The notes: generated by a model not told the origin, from the letters alone. A DNA stretch of 64,000 bases from DATFDN01 sp963818885 (GCA_963818885.1 CAWFTP010000001.1:620001-684000); one strand, 5' to 3'; counted from the stretch's first letter, positions 17,195-26,730 are shown. A program made the numbers and translations.

Positions 17195-18407
17195 CGGGCC
17201 GGCCGAGCCGCCACAGCAGGACCGCGCCGCACCCCACGGTCAGGACCTGCGATCCCACAAGCAGCCAGAAGCCGCGGGCGAGGCTCTCGCCCCCCGGCGC
17301 CTCCATCGCCGCGCCCATGAGCATCGGCATCAGCGCGGCGACGAGATTGCCGATCCCGTTGATCAGCCCGTAGGTGCTGCCCACCGTCCCGCGCGCCGCG
17401 ACGTGCTGCACCAGGGTCGGGATCGCCGGTCCCTGAAAGGCCCAGAATACGCCGGCCAGCACCAGCGCGGAGGCGGCGACATAAGGATTGGCGACCAGGA
17501 GCGCGGCGGTGACCGAGGCCGCGACGCCGATACCGCCGCTGACGAACACGATGGGCGCGCGGCGCACCGGCACCACGTCGAGCAGCGAGCCGGAGACCAA
17601 ATTCGCGGCGATCCCGGCGACGAATGGCAGGCCCGCGAACACGCTCATCGCGCCAAGCGAGAAATGCCGTGTGACCCGGAGATAGGTGGGGAGCCAGGTG
17701 CTCGCGCCCCACAGATAGCTCAGCGTGCAAATCTCGATTAACAGGATCAGCGGCAGATGCGGCGTGTCGAGCGCTGTGCGGAACAAGGTAATGGCAGAGG
17801 GACGCGAGGCATGCGCGGGAGGCACCCCGCCCGGCGCCGCCCGCACGAGAAGCGCTACCAGGGGGAGACCGATCAGCAGGTTGATGAGCGCAAGCGCCCA
17901 CAGCGAGCCGCGCCAGCCAAAGTGTGCGATCAGCGCGGCGAGCAGCGGAAATCCGGCGGCAAGACCAAGATTGATGCCTAGCGAGCTGACCGCGTTCGGT
18001 TTGCCCACCTCCGCCTGGGCGAAGTGCTCGCGCACGTACATCGTCTTGAGCGAGAACAGCGGCCCCTCGGCGGTCCCCAGCAGAAAGCGCCAGGCCAGGA
18101 AGACGGCAACACCCGCTGTTAGCGCTGACGCGCCGGTCAGGATCGTCCAGAGCCCGAGACTTACGAGCAGCCCGCCGCGCACGCCGAGCCTCGCCTCCAG
18201 AAAGGGGGTAAGCAGCCAGGCGGAGATCCCGTAACCGATCAGGAACAACGTCATCAGTCGGCCCTGCGCCACGCGGTCTCCCGCAAGACCGAAAGCGTGC
18301 AGGAACCCGTTGTCGGCAATCATCAGGGACACGTTGATGCGGTCCATGTAGGCGATGCCCACGACCACCATCAGCGCGAGAACGCCCGCCCATCGTCGCG
18401 ACATCAT
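17157..18407 (-). CDS. MFS transporter, anion:cation symporter type
   Basis: This is a major facilitator of about 416 residues with twelve predicted membrane segments. The first loop carries GIAYMDRINVSLMIADNGFL, matching the Y-x-DR-x-N signature of the ACS family, which imports organic anions such as phthalate, hydroxybenzoates, galactonate or glucarate. The start at 18407 begins MMSRRWAGVL, directly before the first membrane helix; an upstream in-frame Met at 18446 is an alternative. The gene runs divergently from the IclR-type regulator. The palindrome at 18471-18488 lies between them, so control by that regulator is likely. The carrier probably feeds the gentisate-type cluster next to it. 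Confidence 0.85.
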   Translation of the reverse strand: MMSRRWAGVLALMVVVGIAYMDRINVSLMIADNGFLHAFGLAGDRVAQGRLMTLFLIGYGISAWLLTPFLEARLGVRGGLLVSLGLWTILTGASALTAGVAVFLAWRFLLGTAEGPLFSLKTMYVREHFAQAEVGKPNAVSSLGINLGLAAGFPLLAALIAHFGWRGSLWALALINLLIGLPLVALLVRAAPGGVPPAHASRPSAITLFRTALDTPHLPLILLIEICTLSYLWGASTWLPTYLRVTRHFSLGAMSVFAGLPFVAGIAANLVSGSLLDVVPVRRAPIVFVSGGIGVAASVTAALLVANPYVAASALVLAGVFWAFQGPAIPTLVQHVAARGTVGSTYGLINGIGNLVAALMPMLMGAAMEAPGGESLARGFWLLVGSQVLTVGCGAVLLWRLGRPAIPPVAALPTAG

Positions 18408-18470
18408 GCTGCCCTCCCCGCTCGGCGCGGAGAGCGGTAGCGCCATGGCGATACTTTGCCATTGTATAGG

Positions 18471-18488
18471 CGTTTTATGCGTAAAACG
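18471..18488. promoter_or_regulatory. putative IclR operator CGTTTTA-N4-TAAAACG
   Basis: A perfect inverted repeat with 7-base arms and a TGCG spacer. It lies in the divergent region between the MFS gene and the IclR regulator. An identical pair of arms with another 4-base spacer occurs at 21511-21528. It overlaps one candidate regulator start (ATG 18477), which would fit autorepression. Confidence 0.65.
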
Positions 18489-19336
18489 GCGAGCCAGCAA
18501 TGGCGGCGACCGCTACATGGTGCCAGGCTTGGTACGCGGGCTCGAGGTGCTGCAGGCCTTCACGCCGGAGCGCCCGCGCCTCACCCTGGGCGAGCTGGCC
18601 GCGTTGGCCGGCGTCACCCGCTCGGCGGTGTTTCGCATCGCCTACACGCTGACCCAGCTCGCCTTCCTGGTGCACGATCCGCAAAGCCGCACCTATGCGC
18701 TCGGGCCGGCGGTGCTGCGCCTCGGGTACGGCTTCCTGGCCTCACGCGAGCTGGTGGAGGTGGCGCTGCCGCATCTGGAGGCGCTGCGCGACACGACCGG
18801 CTGGTCGGCGCATCTCGGCACGCTGGAGGGCGACCGAGGTGCTCTATCTGCTGCGCGTGCCGGCGAGGCGCGGCGTTACCAGCATCGTGCATGTCGGCAG
18901 CCGGCTGCCCGCGCACGCGACCTCGATGGGCCGCGTGCTGCTCGCGCAGCTCGATGCCGCTGCGCTCGCCGATCTCTACCGCGACACGAGGCTCGTTGGC
19001 GTCGGCCCGCGCACGCCGACAACCTCTGCGGCGCTGCTCGCCCAGGCGCGCGCGACGCGCGGCGCGGCTATGTCATGCAGATGGGCGAGTTCGAGCAGGG
19101 CGTGGCGAGCGTCGCCGCGGCTCTGCGCGACTTGAGCGGCCGGACGGTTGCCGCGATCAACGTCGCGGGTGTCGCCGGCCGCGCATCGGATACCGGGGCG
19201 GACGGTCCGATCGTGCGCCATGTGCTGGATGCCGCCGCCGCGATCTCGCGCGGGCTCGGTTTCGATGAGGAACGCGCGTCGAACGGCAGGGCTCCGCACT
19301 GCCGCCGCGCGCTCGCAGGACGCGCTGACTTCAGGC
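18477..19336 (+). pseudogene. IclR family transcriptional regulator, frameshifted
   Basis: The reading frame encodes an IclR-type regulator: a winged-helix N-domain (VRGLEVLQAFTPE, LTLGELAALAGVTRSAVFRI) and an effector domain (SIVHVGSRLPAHATSMGRVL, GYVMQMGEFEQGVASVAAAL). The frame shifts by +1 at about 18835 (GAC-C-GAG) and shifts again near 19065, back to the first frame. A further shift near the N-terminus is possible, since MRKTASQ from 18477 would join NGGDRYMVPG only after a one-base change; otherwise the start is ATG 18517. No clear stop follows in frame, and the 3' end runs into the convergent hydroxylase gene, so the end given is approximate. It probably controls the palindrome sites at 18471 and 21511. 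The breaks may be sequence errors. Confidence 0.65.
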
Positions 19337-20485
19337 GCTCGCCTTCGCGTCCTCCGGAAGCGCGACGTTCCAAGCATCGTAGCCGTACACCCAGTCGGCA
19401 TTGCCGCCCTCGCGCAGCCATTCATTGCCGCGCGACCCGATCTGAATCCGACTGGCGCGCTCGTGGCGCGCCGCCTGGTAGCGGCGCAGCGCGAACGCGG
19501 TGTCACCCGCCGGGGTCTCGGCGAGGCAACGTGCCAGCACGACAGCGTCCTCGATCGCCATGCCGGCGCCCTGCGCCATGAACGGCATCATCGGATGGCA
19601 GGCATCGCCCAGCAGCGTTAACCCGCCGCGCGACCAGGAGGGGAGCGGGTCACGCTCGTAGAGCGCCGTCTTCAACACCTCCTCGCAGGCATCGAGCGCG
19701 GCGAGAGCGTGCGGGTGAAAGCCCGCATAGGTAGCACGGAGCTCCTCGACACTGCCGGGCATGGTCCAGGATTCGTGCTGCCAGCCGTCCTGCGCGGTGG
19801 TTGCGAAGATGAAGATTTCCCGTCCCGCGCTGATCGGGAAGATGACTATCTGGCTGGCGGGGTTCGGGCCCCACCACTTGGTGAACACGTCGAGGCCAGG
19901 CACCGACAGCCGGTCGGCGGGCACCACGGCACGATAGGCGACGACGCCGGTAAAGCGCGGATGCTCCTCGCCGAACAAGGCAGCGCGAACCACGGAATGG
20001 ATGCCGTCGGCGCCGATCACCACGTCGAAGCGCTCGGTCGTGCCGTCAGCGAAACCGACCACCACCCGGCCATCCTCGTCGGCGACCCCCGTCGCCTTGT
20101 TGCCGAGCTTGACCGCCGACGCCGGGATCGCGCCCTCCAGCGCGCGCAGCAAATCGGCCCGGTGGAGCGTCAGCTGCGGCGCGCCGTAGCGCGCCTCGGC
20201 GGCGGCGGACATTTCCATCCGCGACGTCTCCTCGCCGGTGTCCCAGGTACGGCTGACGCGAAACCGGGGCCGCGCCCCGGCCCGGCGCAGCGCATCGCCG
20301 ATGCCGAGCCCGTCGAGCGCGCGCACCGAATTCGGCGTCAGATTGACGTCGGCGCCGATGCGGGTGAACTGCGCCGCCTGCTCGAACACCGTTGCCGCGA
20401 TGCCGAGCCGGCGCAGCGCGATCGCGGCGGCGAGGCCGCCGATGCCCCCGCCGATGATCCCGACCGCCGGAGATGATGGCGCCAT
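19331..20485 (-). CDS. FAD-dependent aromatic hydroxylase (NicC / salicylate hydroxylase-like)
   Basis: A 384-residue class A flavoprotein monooxygenase. It shows the dinucleotide fold GIIGGGIGGLAAAIALRR at residues 9-26, the DG motif VVIGADGIHSVV near residue 157, and the second FAD motif LTLLGDACHPMMPFMAQGAG near residue 293. The ending ADWVYGYDAWN and the WSRGGLTLLGD block resemble 6-hydroxynicotinate 3-monooxygenase (NicC) and salicylate hydroxylases. It should use NAD(P)H and oxygen to hydroxylate, possibly with decarboxylation, an aromatic acid. It lies 3 bases downstream of the gentisate-dioxygenase-like gene, so conversion of a hydroxybenzoate to gentisate is a reasonable inference. 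The exact substrate is not proven. Confidence 0.8.
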   Translation of the reverse strand: MAPSSPAVGIIGGGIGGLAAAIALRRLGIAATVFEQAAQFTRIGADVNLTPNSVRALDGLGIGDALRRAGARPRFRVSRTWDTGEETSRMEMSAAAEARYGAPQLTLHRADLLRALEGAIPASAVKLGNKATGVADEDGRVVVGFADGTTERFDVVIGADGIHSVVRAALFGEEHPRFTGVVAYRAVVPADRLSVPGLDVFTKWWGPNPASQIVIFPISAGREIFIFATTAQDGWQHESWTMPGSVEELRATYAGFHPHALAALDACEEVLKTALYERDPLPSWSRGGLTLLGDACHPMMPFMAQGAGMAIEDAVVLARCLAETPAGDTAFALRRYQAARHERASRIQIGSRGNEWLREGGNADWVYGYDAWNVALPEDAKASA

Positions 20486-20488
20486 TGC

Positions 20489-21439
20489 TCAGGCGCGCTC
20501 GAAGCGGACGGTCTCGGTCTGATCGGTGCCGATCACCGACCAGACCGCGCACGGACCGGCGCTGTTGTTGCGGAACCAGTGGCGCCGCCCGGCGGGGTTC
20601 AGCACCAGGTCGCGCGGGCCAAGCTCTGCCTCGACGCGCTCGCCATCCTGCTCCCAGCCGACGGTCAAGCTGCCCTCCAGCACAAGGAATGCATCCTCGA
20701 CCTCGCGCGCATACGGCATGACGCCGATGCCGACCGGCACGCCCAGCATCTCCTTGCGGCAGGTATCGGAGGCGACGCCGCCGGGACCGACATAGACCTT
20801 GCGGGTGAAACCGGCGGCATCCCAGATCGTCGGCTGCTCGGCATACCGGATGACGTTCTTAGCCAGCATTCTCTGCAGCGGATGCGTCCCCGCCGGGTCG
20901 TGCAGCAGCGTCTTGCCTGGCGCCGCGCCGAAGCTGCGCGCGAGCGCGGGGTCGGTGTTCTTCGGATGATACAGGTAGCGCGGCGGCAGTGGCTTGCCGA
21001 CATCGACGCTGATCGACATGAGCACCGGCTCCACGCCGTCAGTGCGAAAGCCGTGGCCCACGTCGCGCGCGTTCAGGATCATGTCCTTGGGTCCCAGACG
21101 GACCTCCACAACCTCGCCGTCGCGCTCCCAGCCGACGGTCAGCACGCCGTCGATGATGAGGAAGGACTCCTCGATCTCATGCGCATGGCAGGCGGCATAT
21201 TTGCCTTCCCGCTTGTAGATCAGGCTGAGCGTGAAGTGCTCGGGAGCCAGCGTTCCGGGCTCGCCGACCTTGGGAGAGCCACCGGCGCCGATGTAGCGCA
21301 TCTGCGCTCGCTCCAGCTCGGGGAAGCCGCGGTTGCTGGGGAACGCATCCCAGTCGAACGTCTTGTCGACATGGCGCACGACGTTGTGGTGAAGCGCGGC
21401 GGCGAGCGGGGTCGCGGCGGATTGCACGATGGTATCCAT
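20489..21439 (-). CDS. bicupin ring-cleavage dioxygenase-like protein (gentisate 1,2-dioxygenase-like)
   Basis: This 316-residue protein is built from two cupin repeats that resemble each other: SFLIIDGVLTVGWERDGE near residue 90 and AFLVLEGSLTVGWEQDGE near residue 251. The first cupin has the full metal motif HAHEIEE (H-x-H-x3-E) plus a later His in ARDVGHGF. The second lacks the H-x-H pair, so only one iron site is expected, as in many gentisate and 1-hydroxy-2-naphthoate dioxygenases. ATG 21439 follows a perfect AGGAGGAAC ribosome binding site; an earlier in-frame Met was discarded. It is first in an operon with the FAD hydroxylase. A palindrome lies 72 bases upstream at 21511-21528. Confidence 0.7.
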   Translation of the reverse strand: MDTIVQSAATPLAAALHHNVVRHVDKTFDWDAFPSNRGFPELERAQMRYIGAGGSPKVGEPGTLAPEHFTLSLIYKREGKYAACHAHEIEESFLIIDGVLTVGWERDGEVVEVRLGPKDMILNARDVGHGFRTDGVEPVLMSISVDVGKPLPPRYLYHPKNTDPALARSFGAAPGKTLLHDPAGTHPLQRMLAKNVIRYAEQPTIWDAAGFTRKVYVGPGGVASDTCRKEMLGVPVGIGVMPYAREVEDAFLVLEGSLTVGWEQDGERVEAELGPRDLVLNPAGRRHWFRNNSAGPCAVWSVIGTDQTETVRFERA

Positions 21440-21510
21440 GGATAGTTCCTCCTGCGGTGTTGCCTTGTCCGCGCGACCATGCCGCAGCACGCGTTTTGAG
21501 CCCAACGCTA

Positions 21511-21528
21511 CGTTTTATCTGTAAAACG
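21511..21528. promoter_or_regulatory. putative IclR operator, second copy
   Basis: CGTTTTA, TCTG, TAAAACG: the same 7-base arms as at 18471-18488. It sits between the divergent bicupin gene (start 21439) and SDR gene (start 21638), so one site could control both promoters. Two identical sites about 3 kb apart, flanking a cluster with two IclR-type genes, support a local regulon. Confidence 0.65.
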
Positions 21529-21637
21529 CCGGCCGAACCCACGCGAAAAGCGCTTGACCCTGTCGCTGGCCCGTCGCTACGTCGTGGGCAAGACACGAAC
21601 GCATAGTTCAAATGCGAACGCAAACGGGAAACAGCCA

Positions 21638-22441
21638 ATGCCGCCGCGCGATCCAGCCAGCTCAGATGCCGTCGATGCCGATGCACCGCGCCTGCTCGCC
21701 GGGCGCACCGTCGTCGTCACCGGCGCCGCCCGCGGCGTCGGCCTCGCGATCGCCCGGGCCTGCGCGGAGGCTGGTGCGCGCCTCGTGCTCGCCGACGTGC
21801 TGAACGACGCGGGCATGGCGGCGGCGGACACGCTTGCCTCGGCGGGACACTCTGTGCGTTTCGTCTCGCTCGATCTCGCGGATCCCGCCTTAATCGCCGC
21901 CTTCGCCGAGAACGTCGGGGCGCGCGAGGGTGCGGTGCACGGGCTGGTCAACAACGCGGCCATCGCGACCGCGATCGGCGGACCGGCCTTCGACGAGATC
22001 GAGCTCGACACCTGGGACCGGGTGATGGGGGTGAACGTGCGCGGCACCTGGCTGGTCACGCGCGCGCTGGCGCCGCTACTGCGCGAGGCTGGGAACGGGC
22101 GCATCGTCAACCTCGCCTCGGACACCGCGCTGTGGGGCGCGCCAATGCTGCTCGCCTATGTCGCGAGCAAGGGCGCCATCCTCGCGATGACGCGCTCGCT
22201 CGCGCGCGAGATGGGGCCGCAGGGGATCGGCGTGACCGCGATCGCGCCCGGCATCCTGCGCAACGAGGCGACCGACTACGTCCCGCCCGAACGCCACCGA
22301 CTCTACGAGACAGGACGCGCCGTCCCCGGCCCGCAAGTTCCGGAGGACATCACCGCCACCGTCGTCTTCCTGCTGACAAAGGGCGCGCTCGCGCTCACCG
22401 GGCAGACGCTCCCCGTGAATGCCGGGTTCGTCTTCGCATGA
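21638..22441 (+). CDS. SDR family oxidoreductase
   Basis: A short-chain dehydrogenase of 267 residues. It has the Rossmann motif VVVTGAARGVGLAIARACAE near residue 25, the NNAA motif (GLVNNAAIAT) near 105, a catalytic Ser in IVNLASDTALWG near residue 158, and the YVASKG Tyr-x3-Lys pair near 171. The ATG at 21638 (MPPRDPASS) was preferred to the in-frame start at 21554 because the extension has no family similarity and would place translation over the operator region. It is coupled to the next hydrolase by an ATGA overlap. The substrate is unknown; in this setting it could oxidise a hydroxylated intermediate. Confidence 0.85.
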   Translation: MPPRDPASSDAVDADAPRLLAGRTVVVTGAARGVGLAIARACAEAGARLVLADVLNDAGMAAADTLASAGHSVRFVSLDLADPALIAAFAENVGAREGAVHGLVNNAAIATAIGGPAFDEIELDTWDRVMGVNVRGTWLVTRALAPLLREAGNGRIVNLASDTALWGAPMLLAYVASKGAILAMTRSLAREMGPQGIGVTAIAPGILRNEATDYVPPERHRLYETGRAVPGPQVPEDITATVVFLLTKGALALTGQTLPVNAGFVFA

Positions 22442-23256
22442 CGCTGCTACGCGAGACCGTGGCGGGCACCGCGCTGCTGCGCCGGCCGAGCGTCGATCGC
22501 TCCTCGGTCCTGGTCCTGCTGCACGGGATCGGCAGCAATGCCGCAAGCTGGGAGAAGGTGCTGGCGGCGCTCGATCCGAGCATCGAAGCCATCGCCTGGG
22601 ATGCGCCTGGTTACGGCGCCTCCGCGCCGCTCGCCCACGCATCGCCGGCGTCGTCCGATTACGCCGCGCGGCTGCGCGACCTGCTCGACGCGATGGGTGT
22701 GTCCCGGATCACGCTCGCCGGCCACTCGCTGGGCGCGCTGTTTGCCGCGAGCTTCGCCGCTGCATCATCCGAACGTGTTTCCGCCCTCGCCCTGCTCTCC
22801 CCGGCACTCGGCTACCGCGTGCCGGCGGGACAGAGGCTGCCCGAGCCGGTGCAGGCCCGCATCGACGAGCTGGACCGGCTCGGCGCTGTCGAGTTCGCCG
22901 CCCGGCGCAGCGCCCGGCTGGTGTACCGGCCGGAGGACAAGCCCGACGTGCTAGCCAGTGTGCAACGGGCGATGGCAGCCGTGCATTCGTCGGGCTATGC
23001 CCAGGCGGTGCGCGCCCTGGGTGCGGGCGACCTGCTCGCCGACACGGCTCGCATCAGTGCTCCCGCGATCATCGCGGTCGGCACCCAGGACGTCGTCACC
23101 CCGCCCGGCAACGCGAAGGCCGCCTTCACCGCGCTCCCGTGTGCCGAGCGCCTGGTGGAGGTGCCGGGGGTCGGTCACGCGCTGCCGCAGGAAGCACCCG
23201 ACACGGTCGCCGAACTGCTCGCTCATCTCGTCGCACTTGCCGAGAGGAGCGCATGA
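22438..23256 (+). CDS. alpha/beta hydrolase
   Basis: A 272-residue alpha/beta hydrolase with the oxyanion segment LVLLHGIGSNAASWE near residue 25, WDAPGYGAS near 56, nucleophile elbow AGHSLGALFA near 95 and GVGHALPQEAP near 244 carrying the catalytic His. These are typical of C-C hydrolases and enol-lactone hydrolases of aromatic pathways. The start overlaps the SDR stop by four bases and the stop overlaps the IclR start at 23253 by four bases, so SDR, hydrolase and IclR form one coupled unit. The exact substrate is not determined. Confidence 0.85.
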   Translation: MTLLRETVAGTALLRRPSVDRSSVLVLLHGIGSNAASWEKVLAALDPSIEAIAWDAPGYGASAPLAHASPASSDYAARLRDLLDAMGVSRITLAGHSLGALFAASFAAASSERVSALALLSPALGYRVPAGQRLPEPVQARIDELDRLGAVEFAARRSARLVYRPEDKPDVLASVQRAMAAVHSSGYAQAVRALGAGDLLADTARISAPAIIAVGTQDVVTPPGNAKAAFTALPCAERLVEVPGVGHALPQEAPDTVAELLAHLVALAERSA

Positions 23257-24195
23257 GCGCCGCCACCGATACCGACGACGCCTATCTGTCGCCGCCCGTG
23301 CAGCGCGCGGCGGCGCTGCTGCGCCACATCGGCGGCGGCGATCGCGTCGCCAACATGTCGCGCACGGCGCGCACGCTCGGGATCAACCGGACCACCCTGC
23401 TCCGCCTGCTGCGCACCCTAGAGGCAGAAGGCTTCATCGAGGCAGATGCGCGTGGTGGCTGGTGCATCGGACTTGGGCTTATCGGTCTCGCCTCGCAGGC
23501 GCTAGCTTCGCAAGACGTGGTACAGGTCGCGATGCCTGTCGCGGAGCGGCTGGCCGGCACGCTCGGCCTGTCGGCGCATCTCGCCGTGCTCGACGGGCGC
23601 GACATCGTCTTCGTCGTGCGCCGTGCGCCGAACAGCGCGCTCGTCAGCAACATCAGCGTCGGCAGCCGGCTGCCGGCGCACGCGACCAATCTCGGCCGTA
23701 TCATCATGGCCCATCTGCCGCCCGCCCAGGTGGAGCGCATGTATCGCGGCCAGGCGATGCAGGCGGTCACGAAGCAGACCCCGGTCACGCTCACAGCACT
23801 ACGCCGGCGCCTCGACCAGGATCGCGCCCTCGGCCTCGCATGGAGCGACGGGTTCGTCGAGCCCGGCCTCGCCTCGGTCGCTGCGCCGGTGTTCGACGCC
23901 ACCGGCCTGCCGGTCGCGGCGCTGAACGTGAGCGGCCGCGCCGAGGGATTTCGCCGGTCACGGACGGCGCGAGGCGATCGGCACGGCGCTCCGCGCAGCC
24001 GCGGAGGAGATTTCGCGACGCCTCGGCTGGTGCCCGCCCTCTTTCGCGGCCGGCTCAACCCCCTCTCCGCCTATGGCGGAGAGGGCAGGGGTGAGGTGGT
24101 CGAACGCCAAGCAAGCGCGTGCCAACCGAACCCCCACCTCCCCCGACCCCTCCGCCCCGAGGGGCGGAGGGGAGTTGATCAGGAAGGAAGCGTAG
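23253..24195 (+). pseudogene. IclR family transcriptional regulator, frameshifted near C-terminus
   Basis: This is a second IclR regulator. The N-terminal winged helix (AAALLRHIGGGDRVANMSRT, LGINRTTLLRLLRTLEAEGF) is followed by an effector domain with NISVGSRLPAHATNLGRIIM and DGFVEPGLASVAAPVFDATG. Near 23946, in a GGGA run, a +1 shift is needed to reach the expected C-terminus AIGTALRAAAEEISRRLGW. In that frame no stop appears at the usual place. The frame runs on through two GC-rich hairpin repeats and ends at 24195, three bases before the next gene. The extra tail is therefore probably repeat-derived. The start is coupled to the upstream hydrolase by ATGA. It likely controls this cluster or the operon downstream. 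Confidence 0.7.
24061..24172. repeat. pair of GC-rich hairpin repeats
   Basis: Two perfect inverted repeats: CCCTCTCCGCC-TAT-GGCGGAGAGGG at 24061-24085, and CCCCTCCGCCCC-GA-GGGGCGGAGGGG at 24147-24172. They resemble dispersed intergenic hairpins and could also act as a transcription stop, although no T-run follows. They fall inside the extended tail of the IclR frame. Confidence 0.8.
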
Positions 24196-24197
24196 CC

Positions 24198-24987
24198 ATG
24201 GACCTGGGTTTGTCCGGCCGCGTCGCGGTGGTGACCGGCGGCTCCTCCGGCATCGGCCTTGCCGACTGCGCGGCTGCTGCTCGCGAAGGCGCGCGTGTCG
24301 CGATCTGCGGGCGCGACGCCGAGCGGCTCGAGAAGGCAGCGCGTCGCTCTTGCGAGCGATGAGCGCGTACTGGCGCGACGCTGCGACGTTTTGTCCGAGA
24401 CCGACGTTTCGGCCTTCGCTGCGGCAGTTAGCGATTGGGGCGGCGGCGCGGTCGACCTGCTCGTGAACAACGCGGGGCAGGGCCGCGTCTCCACCTTCGC
24501 CGACACCACCGATGCCGACTGGCGAGCAGGAGCTGCGCTTGAAATTCTTCAGCCAGATCCTGCCGATCCGCGCCTTCAGGCCGCTGCTCGAGCGCGCCGG
24601 TGCGCCCGCCATCGTCGCGGTCAACTCGCTGCTCGCCTACCAGCCGGAGCCGCACATGGTCTGCACATCGGCCGCGCGCGCCGGCGTGCAGAACCTGCTG
24701 AAGTCGCTCGCCACCGAATTCGCCCCGCGCATCCGCGTCAACTCAGTCGTGCTCGGGCTCGTCAATTCCGGCCAGTGGCAGCGTCGGTTCGAGGCGCGCG
24801 CCGACCGCGCGCAGATCGCGCGATGACTGGTTCGCCGCGCTGGCACGCGGCAAGGGCATCCCGCTCGGCCGCCTCGGCGCAGCCCGAGGAGCCGGCGCGC
24901 GCCATCGTTTTCCTCGGCTCGCCGGCCGCGAGCTACATCACCGGCGCCAGCCTCGAGGTCTCGGGCGGCGTCTCCCGGCACATCTGA
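24198..24987 (+). pseudogene. SDR family oxidoreductase, four +1 frameshifts
   Basis: Joining the frames gives a normal short-chain dehydrogenase. The N-terminus MDLGLSGRVAVVTGGSSGIG supplies the cofactor motif, VDLLVNNAGQG the NNAG motif, and IVAVNSLLAYQPEPHMVCTS the central region with the catalytic Ser; SYITGASLEVSGGVSRHI is the C-terminus. In the usual Tyr-x3-Lys position no clear Tyr is visible (HMVCTSAARAG), which is odd and should be checked in clean sequence. Four +1 shifts are needed, near 24345, 24523 (TGG-C-GAG), 24821 (GCG-C-GAT) and 24885 (GCC-C-GAG). It opens the aromatic operon after a GGAAGG ribosome binding site. Confidence 0.6.
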
Positions 24988-25006
24988 ATGATGGACGAAC
25001 GCAGCC

Positions 25007-26719
25007 ATGGACCTCGCCACAATCCGCCGCACGATGCGACAGCGCCGAGGAGCCGGTCGGCGACCTGATCGCCGCGCACCCTCGCGGAACTCGGCGTGAC
25101 GACCGTCTTCGGCGTCATCTCGATCCACAACATGCCGATCCTCGACGCGATCGCGCGGCAGGGGCGCATCACGCTTCGTCCCCGCGCGCGGCGAGGCCGG
25201 CGCGATGAACATGGCCGACGCCTACGCCCGCGTCTCCCGCTCGCTCGGCGTGGTGATGACCAGCACCGGCACCGCGGCCGGCAACGCCGCCGGCTCGCAG
25301 GTGGAGGCGCTGACCGCGGGCTCGCCGGTGCTGCACATCACGACGCAGGTCGATCGCGCCTTCATGGACCGCGACCGTGCGGCGATCCACGACGTGCCGC
25401 GCCAGCCCGACATGCTGAAGGCGATCAGCAAGAGCTACATCCGCGTCTGGGAGCCCGCGGCCGCCGTCGATGCGCTGATCGCCGCCGCGCGCGCCGCGCT
25501 GACCGCGCCCACCGGCCCGGTGACGCTGGAGATTCCGGTCGACGTGCAGCGCGCGACGGCGTCCGCGCCGCGCGTCACTACGGCGCGCTGCCACGTCGCG
25601 CCGCCCGCGCCCGACGCCCGCGCTGCTCGATGCACTGGCCGAGGCGGTGCTGCGGTGCGCGCAGCGGCCGATGCTGTGGCTAGGCGGCGGCGCGCGCGGC
25701 GCGGCGGAGGCGGCGACCGAGCTCGCCGATCGCGGCTTCGGCGTCGTCACCACCACGAACGGCCGCGCCGTGGTGCCGGAGGACCACGCGGCAGCCTCGG
25801 CGCCTTCAACATGACGCCGCAGGCGCAGGGCATCTATGACAGCGCCGATCTGATGATCGTCGTCGGCTCGCGCCTGCGCGGCAACGAGACGCGCAACAAC
25901 GCGCATGCGCCTGCCGCAGCCGCTGGTCCAGGTCGACGCGGACCCGACCCAGGCGGGGCGGAACTATCCCGCCGACCTGTTCATCGCCGGGCGACGCGAC
26001 GGCTGGTGCTGGAGGGACTGCTCGCCCGGCTGCCCGCCGACTTCGCCACCGATGCCGAGCTTCCTGCGCGAGCATCGCGGCGGCGCGCGCGCAGTCCGAG
26101 GCAGGCGCTGCGCGCAGCTCTCGGCCCGTATCAGCGCGATCGCCGACGCGCTGCTGCGCCCGGGTCGGCCCCGGCCGCCATCCCTGGGTGCGCGACGTGA
26201 CGATCTCCAACAGCACGTTCGGCAACCGCTATGTGCGGATCGCGGCGCCGCATCTCGGCGTGCACGCGCTGGGCGGCGGCATCGGCCAGGGCATCGCCAT
26301 GGCGATCGGCGCCGCGATGGCGGGCGAGCCGGCCAAGACCATCGCGCTGATCGGTGACGGCGGCTCGCAGCTCATGATCGGCGAGCTGGCGACGGCGGTG
26401 GAGATGCGAGGCGAACGTCGCCTTCGTGCTGATGAACGATCGCGGCTACGGCGTGATCCGCAACATCCAGGACGCGCAATACGGCGGCCGGCACGTCTAT
26501 TCCAACATCCTGACGCCGGATTTCGCCCTGGTCTGCCAGGCGGTCGGATTGCCACACGACCGCATCGCCGACGCCGCCGCGTTTGCCGCCGCGCTCGATG
26601 CCGCGCTTGCCGAGCCCGGCCCGCGTCTGATCGAAGTGGACATGAGCGCGATCGGCCCCTTCGCCGAAAGCTTCGCCGGCCCTCCCGCCGGGGCCGCCGG
26701 TGGCCCGGCCACCGTCTGA
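25007..26719 (+). pseudogene. thiamine diphosphate-dependent enzyme (decarboxylase/acetolactate-synthase-like), multiple frameshifts
   Basis: Pieced together, this is a ThDP enzyme of about 560 residues. The N-domain has LGVTTVFGVISIHNMPILDA and the catalytic Glu in ARGEAGAMNMADAYA. The middle domain includes VVTTTNGRAVVPEDH. The C-domain has the ThDP/Mg motif GDGGSQLMIGELATA, followed by VLMNDRGYGVIRNIQDAQYG. Relatives include benzoylformate decarboxylase, acetolactate synthase and oxalyl-CoA decarboxylase; a 2-oxo acid decarboxylase feeding the adjacent aldehyde dehydrogenase is the simplest guess. At least seven single-base shifts break it, including 25037 (ATG-C-GAC), 25077, about 25171, 25612, 25910 and 26407 (ATG-C-GAG). 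Nearly all are +1, so a sequence error or an unusual decoding event is more likely than ordinary decay. Confidence 0.65.
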
Positions 26720-26730
26720 GGAGAGCGGCG

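Noticed and set aside
20489..21439. Firm assignment as gentisate 1,2-dioxygenase
   Set aside because: Only the first cupin has the metal motif and related ring-cleavage bicupins look alike, so only a cautious name is given.
24061..24172. Rho-independent terminator
   Set aside because: The hairpins are strong, but no T-run follows and the same kind of repeat occurs elsewhere, so it is listed as a repeat.
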